DNA from: JAIWNK01 sp964453115
GTDB lineage: Bacteria; Chloroflexota; Anaerolineae; Anaerolineales; Anaerolineaceae
Direction: 5' to 3'
NCBI GenBank assembly: GCA_964453115.1
Contig: CAYVRT010000006.1
Location: 1 to 64,000 of the forward strand
DNA: 64,000 nt
Shown: piece after piece, positions 42,142 to 50,971 of the stretch
How positions within the stretch are numbered: the stretch's first letter is position 1
How the letters are laid out: each line of letters starts with the position of its first letter
The notes under the pieces: generated by a model
The model's database searches: none
Seen by the model: only the letters and a program-made list of their open reading frames with translations
Told to the model about the DNA's origin: nothing
Position numbers and translations under genes: made by a program

Positions 42142-43229
42142 ATTGCCACCGGCAAGAGGAAAAACGCAATCCCCAAAATGAGGTAAACCGCCAATAATGC
42201 AGCCCCTTCCATCCAGTTTGATTCGCCATCGTTGCTCACCAGCGCAGCAACCAGCACTGCCGCCCCAAGTGCCACCAATTCAAATAGATTAAAAATGAGC
42301 GTCAGGGGGTTGCCCATTAACAAACTAACAAATACCAGCACAGGTGCCACAAATAAGGCAATCTGCAAACTAGAAGAGAGCGCAATCTCAACACTCAATT
42401 CCATCTGATTGCGCACTGCCACCTGAACAGCAACCAAATGCTCGGCAACATTGCCAACAATTGGAATGAGGATGATGCCCAGGAAAAATTCAGAAAGGCC
42501 CAGTCCCTCGGTGACATGCTCGACCGCCCCCACCAGCAATTCGCTCAACACCACCACCCCCAGCGTGGAAAGTGCCAGCACCAGCAAGGCCTGCCAAAGC
42601 GGCCAGCGTTTGGTGTGAATCTGCTCTTCGGCTGGCGTGTGCGTCATTGGGCTGTGCTGCGCCCGAAAGCTGTAGACCAACCCAAGCACATACAGCACAA
42701 TCATCACCCCGGCCACGCCCAGGCTCAAAGCCTCAACGCGCGGGCTGTTATCTGGCCCAATCGAATGGCTAAAGAACGAAGGCACTACCAGGGCCAAAAT
42801 GGAAAGTGTCATCAAGACAGCATAATTGCTCGCCTGTCGGCGATCAAACTTCTGCAAGCCGTTCTTAACGCCGCCCAGCACCATTGATGCACCCATCACC
42901 AGCAATAAATTTCCAATAATAGAACCGGTAATGGAAGCCTTGACCAGTTCGAGATACCCGGCCTGAATGGCAACCAGGGTAATAATCAATTCTGCCGCAT
43001 TGCCCAAAGTGGCGTTGAGCAGCCCGCCAACGCGCGGCCCGGTGCGTTCCGCCAGCGCCTCAGTTGCCTCGCCAATGTAGCCCGCCATCGGCACCACACC
43101 CACGGCGGAAAGAATAAAGACCCACAAATCGCCCCACCCAAGAACATCTGCCAGAAAAGCCAATGGCAGCGCCACCAGCAAAACAGCCAACGGGTGGGTT
43201 TTCAAATAGTTGCCAATTTTTTTTGACAT
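42138..43229 (-). CDS. Calcium/proton exchanger (CaCA family, Cax type)
   Basis: 363 residues from ATG 43229 (AAGG seven nt ahead; ATG 43235 is too close to it). About eleven helices in two homologous halves, each with the ion-coordinating repeat: GGLLNATLGNAAELIITLVAI and GIILIPIVGNVAEHLVAV, where Asn and Glu bind Ca2+. Cax proteins expel Ca2+ (or Mn2+) in exchange for protons. It is translationally coupled to the SH3 protein downstream. Confidence 0.9.
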   Translation of the reverse strand: MSKKIGNYLKTHPLAVLLVALPLAFLADVLGWGDLWVFILSAVGVVPMAGYIGEATEALAERTGPRVGGLLNATLGNAAELIITLVAIQAGYLELVKASITGSIIGNLLLVMGASMVLGGVKNGLQKFDRRQASNYAVLMTLSILALVVPSFFSHSIGPDNSPRVEALSLGVAGVMIVLYVLGLVYSFRAQHSPMTHTPAEEQIHTKRWPLWQALLVLALSTLGVVVLSELLVGAVEHVTEGLGLSEFFLGIILIPIVGNVAEHLVAVQVAVRNQMELSVEIALSSSLQIALFVAPVLVFVSLLMGNPLTLIFNLFELVALGAAVLVAALVSNDGESNWMEGAALLAVYLILGIAFFLLPVAM

Positions 43230-43269
43230 ATCCATACCTTTGTCGCTAGAAAATGGAAAATCTTTCTTA

Positions 43270-44208
43270 TTATACTTTCAAACCCGTCGAACGAGATTTT
43301 GGGCGCCGAAAACACAGGTCCTGCAAAGCCTCTTCCAGGTCGCCAAAACGGAAGGAAAAGCCCGCTGCGCGCAGGCGCTCGGGGAGAACGCGCTGCCCAT
43401 CCAACGCCAGCGTACTCATCTCCCCCAACACAAACCGCAAAGCAAAAGCCGGCGCAGGCAGCCAATACGGTCGCCGCATCACCTTTGCCAGAATCTTACC
43501 AAAGACCTGCTGCACAACAGGCTGTGGCGAAGTCAGGTTGAACACGCCTTCTTTCATCCCCTCAATCAAAAAACAAATTGCCTCCACCTCATCTTGAAGA
43601 TGAATCCAGGAAAGCCATTGCTGCCCGCTGCCTAACCGCCCCCCAGCAAACAAACGAAACGGCAAAGCCATGCGCCGCAAAACGCCCTCATCCCGTCCCA
43701 AAACCAAGCCAGTGCGTAGAATTACGCGCCGAATGCCCTGTCGTTCCGCTGACACGGTTGATTCTTCCCACTCTCTGCACACCTGCGCCAAAAAATCCTC
43801 TCCAACCGGAAAATTTTCATTCAGCGGCGTATCAAACTGCCGCGTTCCATAATAGCCAATCGCCGAAGCCTGCACCAGCAAACTGGGACGCGCCCCGGCT
43901 TCAATTGCTCGCACAATTGCTTGCCCCGCATCCACACGGCTGCTGCGAATGGCCTGCTTGCGCGCCTCCGTCCAGCGCCCTGCCCCCACATTCTCACCCG
44001 CCAGGTTGACAATCACCTGCGCCCACTCGGCTGCATCGCTCCAGCCGCGCACTGTTTTGCCATCCCACTTTGAAAGGCGGATCCCCGGCGGCATCCCCAT
44101 CAGCGTATCGCGACGGGTTAGCACCCAAACCGCATTGCCTTTCTCAATCAACGTCCGGGCCAAGGCCCGGCCAATCATTCCGGTTCCACCAGCAAGCAAG
44201 ATTCGCAT
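43270..44208 (-). CDS. TIGR01777-family epimerase (SDR, DUF1731)
   Basis: 312 residues. N-terminal Rossmann motif LLAGGTGMIGRALA (residues 4-17), ligand segment IVNLAGENVGAGRW, catalytic-type Tyr in ASAIGYYGT, and the C-terminal DUF1731 end (PAPAFALRFVLGEMSTLALDG). These proteins are distant NAD(P)-dependent epimerases/dehydratases of unknown substrate. ATG 44208 has GAGG ahead. Confidence 0.88.
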   Translation of the reverse strand: MRILLAGGTGMIGRALARTLIEKGNAVWVLTRRDTLMGMPPGIRLSKWDGKTVRGWSDAAEWAQVIVNLAGENVGAGRWTEARKQAIRSSRVDAGQAIVRAIEAGARPSLLVQASAIGYYGTRQFDTPLNENFPVGEDFLAQVCREWEESTVSAERQGIRRVILRTGLVLGRDEGVLRRMALPFRLFAGGRLGSGQQWLSWIHLQDEVEAICFLIEGMKEGVFNLTSPQPVVQQVFGKILAKVMRRPYWLPAPAFALRFVLGEMSTLALDGQRVLPERLRAAGFSFRFGDLEEALQDLCFRRPKSRSTGLKV

Positions 44209-44276
44209 TATTAACCTCGTTTGAACATTTTGTTAATCATACTCGTTTTCCGAGTCAAAAAAAAGCCTTTCAAGCA

Positions 44277-44285
44277 TGCTATAAT
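44277..44285 (+). promoter_or_regulatory. Extended -10 promoter of the HNH gene
   Basis: TGCTATAAT: the TG-n-TATAAT extended -10 element, with no -35 consensus. The start codon is 16 nt downstream, leaving a leader of about 10 nt without a ribosome-binding site. Confidence 0.55.
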
Positions 44286-44301
44286 TCCTTTGGGCAATCC
44301 G

Positions 44302-44805
44302 ATGAATAACCTGGTATTGATCCTGAACGCCAATTTTGAACCGATCAACACCTGTTCCTTGCAGCGTGCAATGGGCCTGCTGTTGAGCGATAAAGCCGCG
44401 CTGATTGCCAATGGACGGGGCGAAATTCACACCGCCTCGCGCACATTTGCCCGGCCCTCGGTCATTCGCCTCCATCAAATGGTTAACCGCCCGCGTCCCC
44501 AGGTCAAGCTCTGCCGCCGCGAAGTGCTGCGTCGCGACCATTTCACCTGTCAATATTGCGGAAAATGCACCGGCAGCCTGACGATAGACCACATCATCCC
44601 ACGCCACCTGGGCGGACGCCACACCTGGAGCAACGTAACAACTGCCTGTGCGGCCTGCAACCATCGCAAGGGCGGACGGCTGCTCAGCGAATCGGGCATG
44701 ACGCTCCTTCACCCACCCTTTGAACCACCTCACACCGCCAGTTATATTTTTGGGCGCTTTTTGATGCAAAACCAGGAATGGGAAACCTTCCTCAACGGCT
44801 GGTAA
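44302..44805 (+). CDS. HNH endonuclease family protein
   Basis: 167 residues from ATG 44302. The N-terminal half (VLILNANFEPINTCSLQRAM) and the HNH core with CQYCGKC, IDHIIPRHLGG, NVTTACAACNHRKGG match the widespread small chromosomal HNH proteins of actinobacteria, cyanobacteria and Chloroflexota. Zinc-binding Cys pairs and the HNH residues are all present. The role is unclear (DNA repair or processing); there is no sign of a mobile element around it. Confidence 0.85.
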   Translation: MNNLVLILNANFEPINTCSLQRAMGLLLSDKAALIANGRGEIHTASRTFARPSVIRLHQMVNRPRPQVKLCRREVLRRDHFTCQYCGKCTGSLTIDHIIPRHLGGRHTWSNVTTACAACNHRKGGRLLSESGMTLLHPPFEPPHTASYIFGRFLMQNQEWETFLNGW

Positions 44806-44853
44806 CGCCCACCACTGCACCCAAAAACAAAGCCCCATCCAGCACATTCCGTC

Positions 44854-46272
44854 TCACTGCAACAAGATCATCGCCAGGCGCGGCGTAACCCACACCTCAA
44901 CCATTGCCGCAGCCAGCAGCAATGGCACCACCAGGCCGAGGAAAATCACCAACCAATCTGCCAGCGCCTCAAGCATCACCTGTCCAAAGGCCTTGCCGGG
45001 CGTTGGTGTTGCCAGCAACGCCCCACCACGCAAAATGGCTGCCGAGCCAAGAATAACGGCCGGGATTTCAAGAATGCCGTGCGGCACAAGCAATGCCAGT
45101 GTATATTGCCAGGCTGGCAGCCCATTGGCACCCAACATTGCCATCAAATAACCTGCCACAGCCAGCGAAGCAAACATGGGAAGCACCCCCAACACCCCCA
45201 GCGAAAGCACCCCCAACACCAGGGAAAGCAACATCACGCGCAGGTTCTGCCCCACAATTAACAACACCAGGCGCAGGTCAAGCACCGCCCAATCGGATGT
45301 CACCATGCCCAGGCGTTCTTCCACCTCCGCCAAGTTCTGTGCATCCAGGGGGATGAAGAAGGTTTGCACCAGTTGCGTCCCGGCCACAACACTCGCCACA
45401 GCCAACAACACACAGAACAAAATTGCCGGGCGCGTCTGCCGCAGCACCTCACCCACCGCCAGGCGATACCACTGCCAGGGTGAACGTGCTTTGCGCCGGA
45501 ACTGCGCCCAAAAGACGCGCCCCATCCAACGCAAGTTCAGAACATCCAACTCTCGCCCCAACAGTTCTTCGCGCTGAAAATGCGCAACCCCCACACGCAT
45601 CAGCAACCCCGCAACCAGCACCATGCCCCCTGCCGCCAGCCACAGCACCCGGTAATCACCCCAGAACATAACCACACTCTCGCCCTGAATCAGCAAGGCG
45701 ATTGGCAGAATGATAAAACTTGCCAACAAATTGGCCGCCCGCACCGAAGTTGCCTGCGTTGAAGCCACAACTGCCCCGGCCACCATCACCGTTGCCTGCA
45801 CAATCGTAAGCACCACCACCAGCAACAGCACCTCCACCTCTGGCAGCGGCACGCGCCCCGTCAACCCGCCCAAATAGACGGTCATGCCCAAAAAGCTGCC
45901 AAACAAGGGCGGTATGGTCGAAGAAATCAACTTGCCAAAATAAATTTGCCAATCTTTGAGCGGAGCATTGAGCAGCGGTTCAATGCTGCCGCGCTCCTTC
46001 TCACCGACGAACGATTCCAGCGCAATCACCAGCGAAAATGACGTGGGGAAAAAGCCCACAATCAGCAGCAAAAACGGCACCAAACGCTCCGCAATCACAT
46101 TGGCTCCATACCGTTCCACAAAGCGCAAAATTTGCTGCGCAGTAAATGTCATCAAAAACGGGAAGAAAACTGTCAGTGCCGCAATCGGGAAGATAATCCG
46201 CCAATCACGGAATTGATCGCGCACTTCCCGCCAGGCAATCACCCACACCGGACGCATCTGTTCACGCCACAT
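44854..46272 (-). CDS. ABC-2 permease fused to SpoIIM-like domain
   Basis: 472 residues. Residues ~1-235 are an ABC-2 permease like NatB: VIALESFVGEKERGSIEPLL is the typical cytoplasmic signature after helix 2. Residues ~260-472 resemble the stage II sporulation protein M (DUF95) family, with LALLVPHGILEIPAVILGSAA and FGQVMLEALADWLVIFLGLV. In many bacteria SpoIIM is a separate gene next to such exporters. It overlaps the ATPase gene by 11 bp. The substrate is unknown. Confidence 0.75.
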   Translation of the reverse strand: MWREQMRPVWVIAWREVRDQFRDWRIIFPIAALTVFFPFLMTFTAQQILRFVERYGANVIAERLVPFLLLIVGFFPTSFSLVIALESFVGEKERGSIEPLLNAPLKDWQIYFGKLISSTIPPLFGSFLGMTVYLGGLTGRVPLPEVEVLLLVVVLTIVQATVMVAGAVVASTQATSVRAANLLASFIILPIALLIQGESVVMFWGDYRVLWLAAGGMVLVAGLLMRVGVAHFQREELLGRELDVLNLRWMGRVFWAQFRRKARSPWQWYRLAVGEVLRQTRPAILFCVLLAVASVVAGTQLVQTFFIPLDAQNLAEVEERLGMVTSDWAVLDLRLVLLIVGQNLRVMLLSLVLGVLSLGVLGVLPMFASLAVAGYLMAMLGANGLPAWQYTLALLVPHGILEIPAVILGSAAILRGGALLATPTPGKAFGQVMLEALADWLVIFLGLVVPLLLAAAMVEVWVTPRLAMILLQ

Positions 46273-47200
46273 GGTTCTCCTCCTTCGTCGCCCGGCTCAC
46301 AGCCTCGAGATATGCATCTTCCAGGCTGTGCGGCACTTCCTGAAACGAAAGCACCGGCAATTGATCAGCAAGCAATTGCTGTAGCAAGACCGGGTTGGCG
46401 CGCTGCGGATCTTCCACCCGGAAGCGCAGCCAATTATCACCGCACCCCGTCAGGCTCACCCCAACCGGCAACGTACCCGCCCAGCCATTCACCGACTGCG
46501 CAAGGCGCGCTTCATATTCCTCCGGGCCCAACAAAGCCCGCTTCAATTCAGCCGTTTTGCCGTCATAGATGATTCGCCCACGGCGAATAATTGCCACCTG
46601 ATCAGCGAGCAGTTCAGCCTCCAGCAAGTTATGTGTGCAAAGCACAATGGTGCGCTCGCCAGAGCGCAGGCTGCGGATGGCCTGCCGCACCATGTGCGAG
46701 CTCTCCGGGTCCATGGCCGAGGTTGGTTCATCCAACAGCAGCACCGGCGGCTCATGCATCATCGCCCGCACCAGGGCCAGTTTTTGGCGCATGCCTTTGG
46801 AATACTCCCCCAACCGTTTACGCCGTGCCTCCGCCAGGCCAAACATCTCCAGCAGGTGATCAATTTGTTGTCGGCGACGGGCCGCATCCAAACCATAAAT
46901 GCGGCCAAAAAACTGCAAATACTCCTCCGCGTTGGAACGCCCATACAACCCATGATGCTCCGTCAGCACCCCCACCGAGGCCCGCACCTCATCCGGCTGC
47001 TGCACCACATCATATCCAGCCACCAATGCCCGCCCCCGCGTCGGTCGCAGCACCGAAGTCAACATGCGCACTGTTGTCGTCTTGCCAGCCCCATTCGGCC
47101 CCAACAAGACCAGCACATTGCCTTTTGGAACGTCCAAATAGATGGAGTTAACCGCAGTAAACTCATCAAACACTTTGGTCAATTGCTCTGCAAAAATCAA
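46262..47200 (-). CDS. ABC exporter ATP-binding subunit (NatA-like)
   Basis: 312 residues with Walker A GPNGAGKTT (34-42), signature YSKGMRQKLALVRAMM, Walker B VLLLDEPTSAMDP and the switch His CTHNLLEAELL. The start is TTG 47200, supported by AAGGAGG six nt upstream and by MIFAEQLTK alignment. It pairs with the permease-SpoIIM fusion gene. A 23-bp palindrome lies 17 bp upstream of the start and may be an operator. Confidence 0.87.
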   Translation of the reverse strand: MIFAEQLTKVFDEFTAVNSIYLDVPKGNVLVLLGPNGAGKTTTVRMLTSVLRPTRGRALVAGYDVVQQPDEVRASVGVLTEHHGLYGRSNAEEYLQFFGRIYGLDAARRRQQIDHLLEMFGLAEARRKRLGEYSKGMRQKLALVRAMMHEPPVLLLDEPTSAMDPESSHMVRQAIRSLRSGERTIVLCTHNLLEAELLADQVAIIRRGRIIYDGKTAELKRALLGPEEYEARLAQSVNGWAGTLPVGVSLTGCGDNWLRFRVEDPQRANPVLLQQLLADQLPVLSFQEVPHSLEDAYLEAVSRATKEENHVA

Positions 47201-47216
47201 CCCTGACCTCCTTGCC

Positions 47217-47239
47217 AGTGAGTCATATGATGACTCACT
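47217..47239. promoter_or_regulatory. Perfect 23-bp palindrome, candidate operator of the ABC operon
   Basis: AGTGAGTCAT-ATG-ATGACTCACT: 10-bp arms without mismatch around a 3-bp centre, 17 bp upstream of the TTG start and just after a TATGAT-like -10 box. The size and symmetry suit a TetR- or GntR-type dimer. No such regulator is encoded in the window. Confidence 0.6.
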
Positions 47240-47304
47240 TCAGGCTTTTCTATCATACACCCATTTTAGCAGAACGCGCCCAACAAATTCGTAATGTAGA
47301 AGAC

Positions 47305-48120
47305 TCAGGCAGCCGGTTCACTCACATCCGGGCGGCGACGATGCCGCACAGCCAAAACCGAGGCCGAAACGACTGCCGCAACAGCCATCATCATCTGATT
47401 GGCATTCAAACCAGCCAGGGGAGCGGGGTCAAGGCGTAAAAATTCCAGGCCAAAGCGCCCCACCGCATAGAAAATGATGTAAGTCAGGAACAAATCGCCT
47501 TCCTTGAGCTTGCCGGCCATTTTGCGTTCCAAGAACAGCAAAAAGCCCATGTTCAGCAAATTCCACAAAAACTCATAGAAGAAAAGCGGATGATAGTATT
47601 CCTGATCGGCAAAGGGCGCAACCCGTTTTTCGGGTGGAATATACAACCCCCAGGGCAAGCTGGTCGGAAATCCATACAATTCCTGATTGAAGAAATTTCC
47701 CCAGCGCCCAAAACCCTGCGCCAGCGCCAGCCCGGGAGCAATCAAATCGGCCCATACGGCAAAACGCTGCCCCTTGCGGCGCAGAAAAATCCACGTTGCC
47801 AGCGCGCCACCCACAACGCCCCCGGCAATTCCCAGTCCGCCCTTGCGCAGGTTAATGGCATCCAGCGGATGGGTCAGGTAGAAGAGCGTCGTCACCCCAC
47901 GCTCAATGTCGCTGCTGGAAGGTAGCAAAATGTGATGCAGGCGCGCCCCAATGATGCCGCCCAACAACAACCAGGGGAGCAAATCCCACACCAGGTCACT
48001 CGAAAGCCCGCGCTGTTTGGCACGGTAAGAAGCCAAAACCGACGCCGCAAATGCCCCCAACACAATCGCCAAAGCATAAAAATAAATTTTGATCCCAAAA
48101 ATCGTAAACCCGTCAATCAT
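47305..48120 (-). CDS. lgt: Prolipoprotein diacylglyceryl transferase
   Basis: 271 residues from ATG 48120. Seven-helix membrane enzyme with the Lgt signature GFGRWGNFFNQELYG and the essential His/Arg region HPLDAINLRKGGLGIAGG; the later GRFGLEFLRLDP is also conserved. It transfers diacylglycerol from phosphatidylglycerol to lipobox Cys, the first step for the several lipoproteins in this window; LspA (58048) does the second. The extended frame to 48192 is not needed. Confidence 0.93.
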   Translation of the reverse strand: MIDGFTIFGIKIYFYALAIVLGAFAASVLASYRAKQRGLSSDLVWDLLPWLLLGGIIGARLHHILLPSSSDIERGVTTLFYLTHPLDAINLRKGGLGIAGGVVGGALATWIFLRRKGQRFAVWADLIAPGLALAQGFGRWGNFFNQELYGFPTSLPWGLYIPPEKRVAPFADQEYYHPLFFYEFLWNLLNMGFLLFLERKMAGKLKEGDLFLTYIIFYAVGRFGLEFLRLDPAPLAGLNANQMMMAVAAVVSASVLAVRHRRRPDVSEPAA

Positions 48121-48139
48121 TGCCTGCTCCTTGTTTCTA

Positions 48140-48802
48140 TCACTTGTACGGCAGCAGCATCTTGCGCTGCTCTGCCGCCTGCCGACGAACATACCAAATG
48201 CGCTGCAAAGCCGTAAAATTACTCAAAATCGCCACAATCCAGAGCGAGACGATTGGGATATTGAAAATCAGGCCAGGGGCAATCACCAAAAAACGCTCCA
48301 AACGGGTTAACACCCCCACCTTGGCAGCAAAGCCCAGGCCTTCAGCGCGCGCTTTGGTGTAAGAAACCATCACCGACCCGACCGCTGAAAGATAAATCAA
48401 AACACAGGCCAGCCAATTTTGCGTCTGCAAAAAGTAAATCATCAGCCCGCCCAAAATCACCAGTTCAGAATAGCGATCGGTGACCGAATCCACAAAGGCG
48501 CCAAATTCGGTCGGCTCGCCGCGCAAGCGGGCCATCGTGCCATCCAGCGCGTCAATTGGCCCCATCAACAAAATCACCACCCCGCCCCAGGTGATGTGAC
48601 CAAAAGCCAGCAACACTGCCCCAATCGCATTGCCCACCAACCCCAAAATTGTCAATGTGTTTGGCAACAGGCCCACCCGATTCAAAAATGCCCCAATTGG
48701 GTCTAATATTCCCTTAAATGTGACGCGCATAATTTTTTCCAATGAAACGCGTCCGCTTGCCACTTTTTGTTCCAATTTTTCTCTCTCCGATTTCGAATTC
48801 AC
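48140..48802 (-). CDS. CDP-alcohol phosphatidyltransferase
   Basis: 220 residues with the full family motif DG-x2-AR-x8-G-x3-D-x3-D (DGTMARLRGEPTEFG then DSVTD) around residue 85-110, and about six helices. The enzyme swaps CMP of a CDP-lipid for an alcohol. The sequence context resembles archaetidylinositol/phosphatidylinositol-phosphate synthases more than PgsA, but the alcohol cannot be fixed. The start is GTG 48802, only 8 nt after a TAAGAT box. lgt follows 19 bp downstream. Confidence 0.87.
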   Translation of the reverse strand: MNSKSEREKLEQKVASGRVSLEKIMRVTFKGILDPIGAFLNRVGLLPNTLTILGLVGNAIGAVLLAFGHITWGGVVILLMGPIDALDGTMARLRGEPTEFGAFVDSVTDRYSELVILGGLMIYFLQTQNWLACVLIYLSAVGSVMVSYTKARAEGLGFAAKVGVLTRLERFLVIAPGLIFNIPIVSLWIVAILSNFTALQRIWYVRRQAAEQRKMLLPYK

Positions 48803-48847
48803 ATCAAGCTATCTTACCACAAACCAGCAAAAATTGCGCCTGCGGTT

Positions 48848-50971
48848 TCATTCATCATCATCTTGATCCAATTCGCCATCCGGAGCAAGCAAAACCTCAC
48901 GGTCACGTCCACTACCGGCGGCCGGCCCCACCACACCCATCTCCTCCAGTTGCTCCATCAACCGGGCTGCGCGCGGGTATCCAATCCGCAGCCGCCGTTG
49001 CAAGAGTGAGGTGCTTGCGCGTTGCGTTTTACGCACCAGAGCAATAGCCATTTCCACCAGTTGATCGCCGCCATCTTCCTGCTTGAGCAATTCCTCCCAC
49101 GGCGGAGGCACTTCCTCGCTCGGCGGCGACATCTTCCGCCAAAAGTCCAACACGCGCTGCACTTCTGAATCTGCCACCATCACGCCCTGCACACGTTGCG
49201 GTATGCCAGCCTCCGGGTTGAGGAAGAGCATATCCCCTTTACCAAGCAGCGTTTCAGCCCCATTGCTATCCAGAATGACGCGCGAATCAACCGCTGTCGC
49301 AACAGTGAAAGCAATCCGGCCCGGAAAATTGGCCTTAATCAAGCCGGTCACCACCTCGGTGCTTGGGCGCTGTGTTGCCACAACCAGGTGAATACCTGTT
49401 GCGCGTGCCATTTGCGCCAGGCGCACCAGGCTGTTCTCGGTTTCCTCCGGTGCCGACATCATCAAATCGGCCAATTCGTCAATCAGCACCACAATGCGCG
49501 GCAAACCTTGCTTGTGGGCGCGCTCCTGTTTGCGATTGTAAGCATCCAAATCGCGCACCCGCTCTACCTCCAACAAGCGGTAACGGGCATCCATCTCACT
49601 CAATGCCCAACGCAACACGCCCAACATGCGCTCAATCTCGGTTTCCACGCGCCCCAAAAGGTGTGGCAAGCCATTGAAACGCGCCAATTCAACCATTTTC
49701 GGGTCAATCATCGCCAGACGTAAATCGCCCGGTGTGTTATTCATCACCAAACAGGTTGTCAGCGCAGCAATGCACACCGACTTGCCCGATCCAGTTGTAC
49801 CTGCAATCAACAAATGCGGCATGCGCACCAAATCGGCCACTACCGGCACACCGGAAACGTTCTGCCCCAGCACAATCGGCAACCCACCCGCAAGGTGCTG
49901 GAATTCCGCCGATTCGAGTAGCGGACGCAGCCGCACCAGGGTATGATGACTGTTGGGAATTTCAATCCCCACGTAGGATTGCCCCGGCACCGGCGCTTCG
50001 ATTCGCACCCGTTCCGCCGAAAGCGAGCGCGCCAGGTCGCGCGCCAGGGCAGAAATTTGCGCCACGCGCACCTTCTGCTGCTGTGGTGTGCCATCCGGCC
50101 CCAGGCGTTCAACAAACCCCGGCTCGACAGCAAATTGCGTCACAGTTGGCCCCAGGCGATACCCAACCACGCGCGCCGGCAGGCCAAACTCTTCCAGTGT
50201 TTGCTCAATTTGCTGCCCCGTTTCAATGATTCTGCGCTCATCCACTTGTGCCGTTTGTTCGCGCACCAGCAAATTCAGCGGCGGCAGGCGTTCGTCGCGG
50301 GTAGCCTTTGGCGCTTCCAGCACCGGCGGATGCACTTCCTCCACCGAAGGCACCGCCGGCGGCGACGGTTGTGCAATCACTGCCTGACGCTCCTCCTCCG
50401 AAAGAAGCAACGCATCCAGGCGCTTTGCCAGTTTTGGCCCCAGGCCCAACAACGCCGAAACGGAAAGCAAAGCCAGAAGCAGAAAAAATATCACTGCCCC
50501 GGTTTGCGACAAAACCAGAGTGACCAGGTGCGCCAACCCCCAGCCCACCCTGCCGCCATCCAATCCCTGCCTGGCCCGTTCCAAATCCAGCCCACCTGCC
50601 AGCGCAACCAATGCCAGCAGAATAAAGAATAGCACCTCCAGCAACAGAACCCGCCCGAGCCGAAAGCGGTCAAGCCGCGCCGAGCGCCGCCGAATGATCA
50701 ATGCCCCCAACGCAACCAGCAATGCCGCCAACACATAGCTGCCCACACCCAAACCACCAGACAAAAAGCGGCTCCATGGCTCAATGATGACACCCGTTGT
50801 CAGCCCGGTCAGGCCCAACACAGTCAACAAACCAACGCCCATCAAGAAAATTGCCAGCAAATCGCTGCCAAAGCGATCAAAGCGCAACAAATAAGATAAA
50901 AACCGTTCCAGCCGCCCCGGTGAAGCAGAAACCTCTTCGGGCAAAGGTTGTTTTTGGGCTGTAGGCTTCAT
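48848..50971 (-). CDS. ftsK: FtsK/SpoIIIE DNA translocase
   Basis: 707 residues. Four N-terminal membrane helices (about 40-180), a short linker, the alpha/beta motor with Walker A GTTGSGKS (391-398) and Walker B IVVLIDELADLMM, and the C-terminal gamma winged helix (STSLLQRRLRIGYPRAARLMEQLEEMGVV) that reads KOPS-type sites. It pumps chromosome ends through the septum. The tail EVLLAPDGELDQDDDE is acidic. The ATG overlaps the stop of the S1 protein gene by ATGA. Confidence 0.93.
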   Translation of the reverse strand: MKPTAQKQPLPEEVSASPGRLERFLSYLLRFDRFGSDLLAIFLMGVGLLTVLGLTGLTTGVIIEPWSRFLSGGLGVGSYVLAALLVALGALIIRRRSARLDRFRLGRVLLLEVLFFILLALVALAGGLDLERARQGLDGGRVGWGLAHLVTLVLSQTGAVIFFLLLALLSVSALLGLGPKLAKRLDALLLSEEERQAVIAQPSPPAVPSVEEVHPPVLEAPKATRDERLPPLNLLVREQTAQVDERRIIETGQQIEQTLEEFGLPARVVGYRLGPTVTQFAVEPGFVERLGPDGTPQQQKVRVAQISALARDLARSLSAERVRIEAPVPGQSYVGIEIPNSHHTLVRLRPLLESAEFQHLAGGLPIVLGQNVSGVPVVADLVRMPHLLIAGTTGSGKSVCIAALTTCLVMNNTPGDLRLAMIDPKMVELARFNGLPHLLGRVETEIERMLGVLRWALSEMDARYRLLEVERVRDLDAYNRKQERAHKQGLPRIVVLIDELADLMMSAPEETENSLVRLAQMARATGIHLVVATQRPSTEVVTGLIKANFPGRIAFTVATAVDSRVILDSNGAETLLGKGDMLFLNPEAGIPQRVQGVMVADSEVQRVLDFWRKMSPPSEEVPPPWEELLKQEDGGDQLVEMAIALVRKTQRASTSLLQRRLRIGYPRAARLMEQLEEMGVVGPAAGSGRDREVLLAPDGELDQDDDE

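Noticed and set aside
44302..44805. HNH nuclease as a homing endonuclease or mobile element marker
   Set aside because: No intron, intein, terminal repeats or transposase nearby; the protein matches the small chromosomal HNH family.
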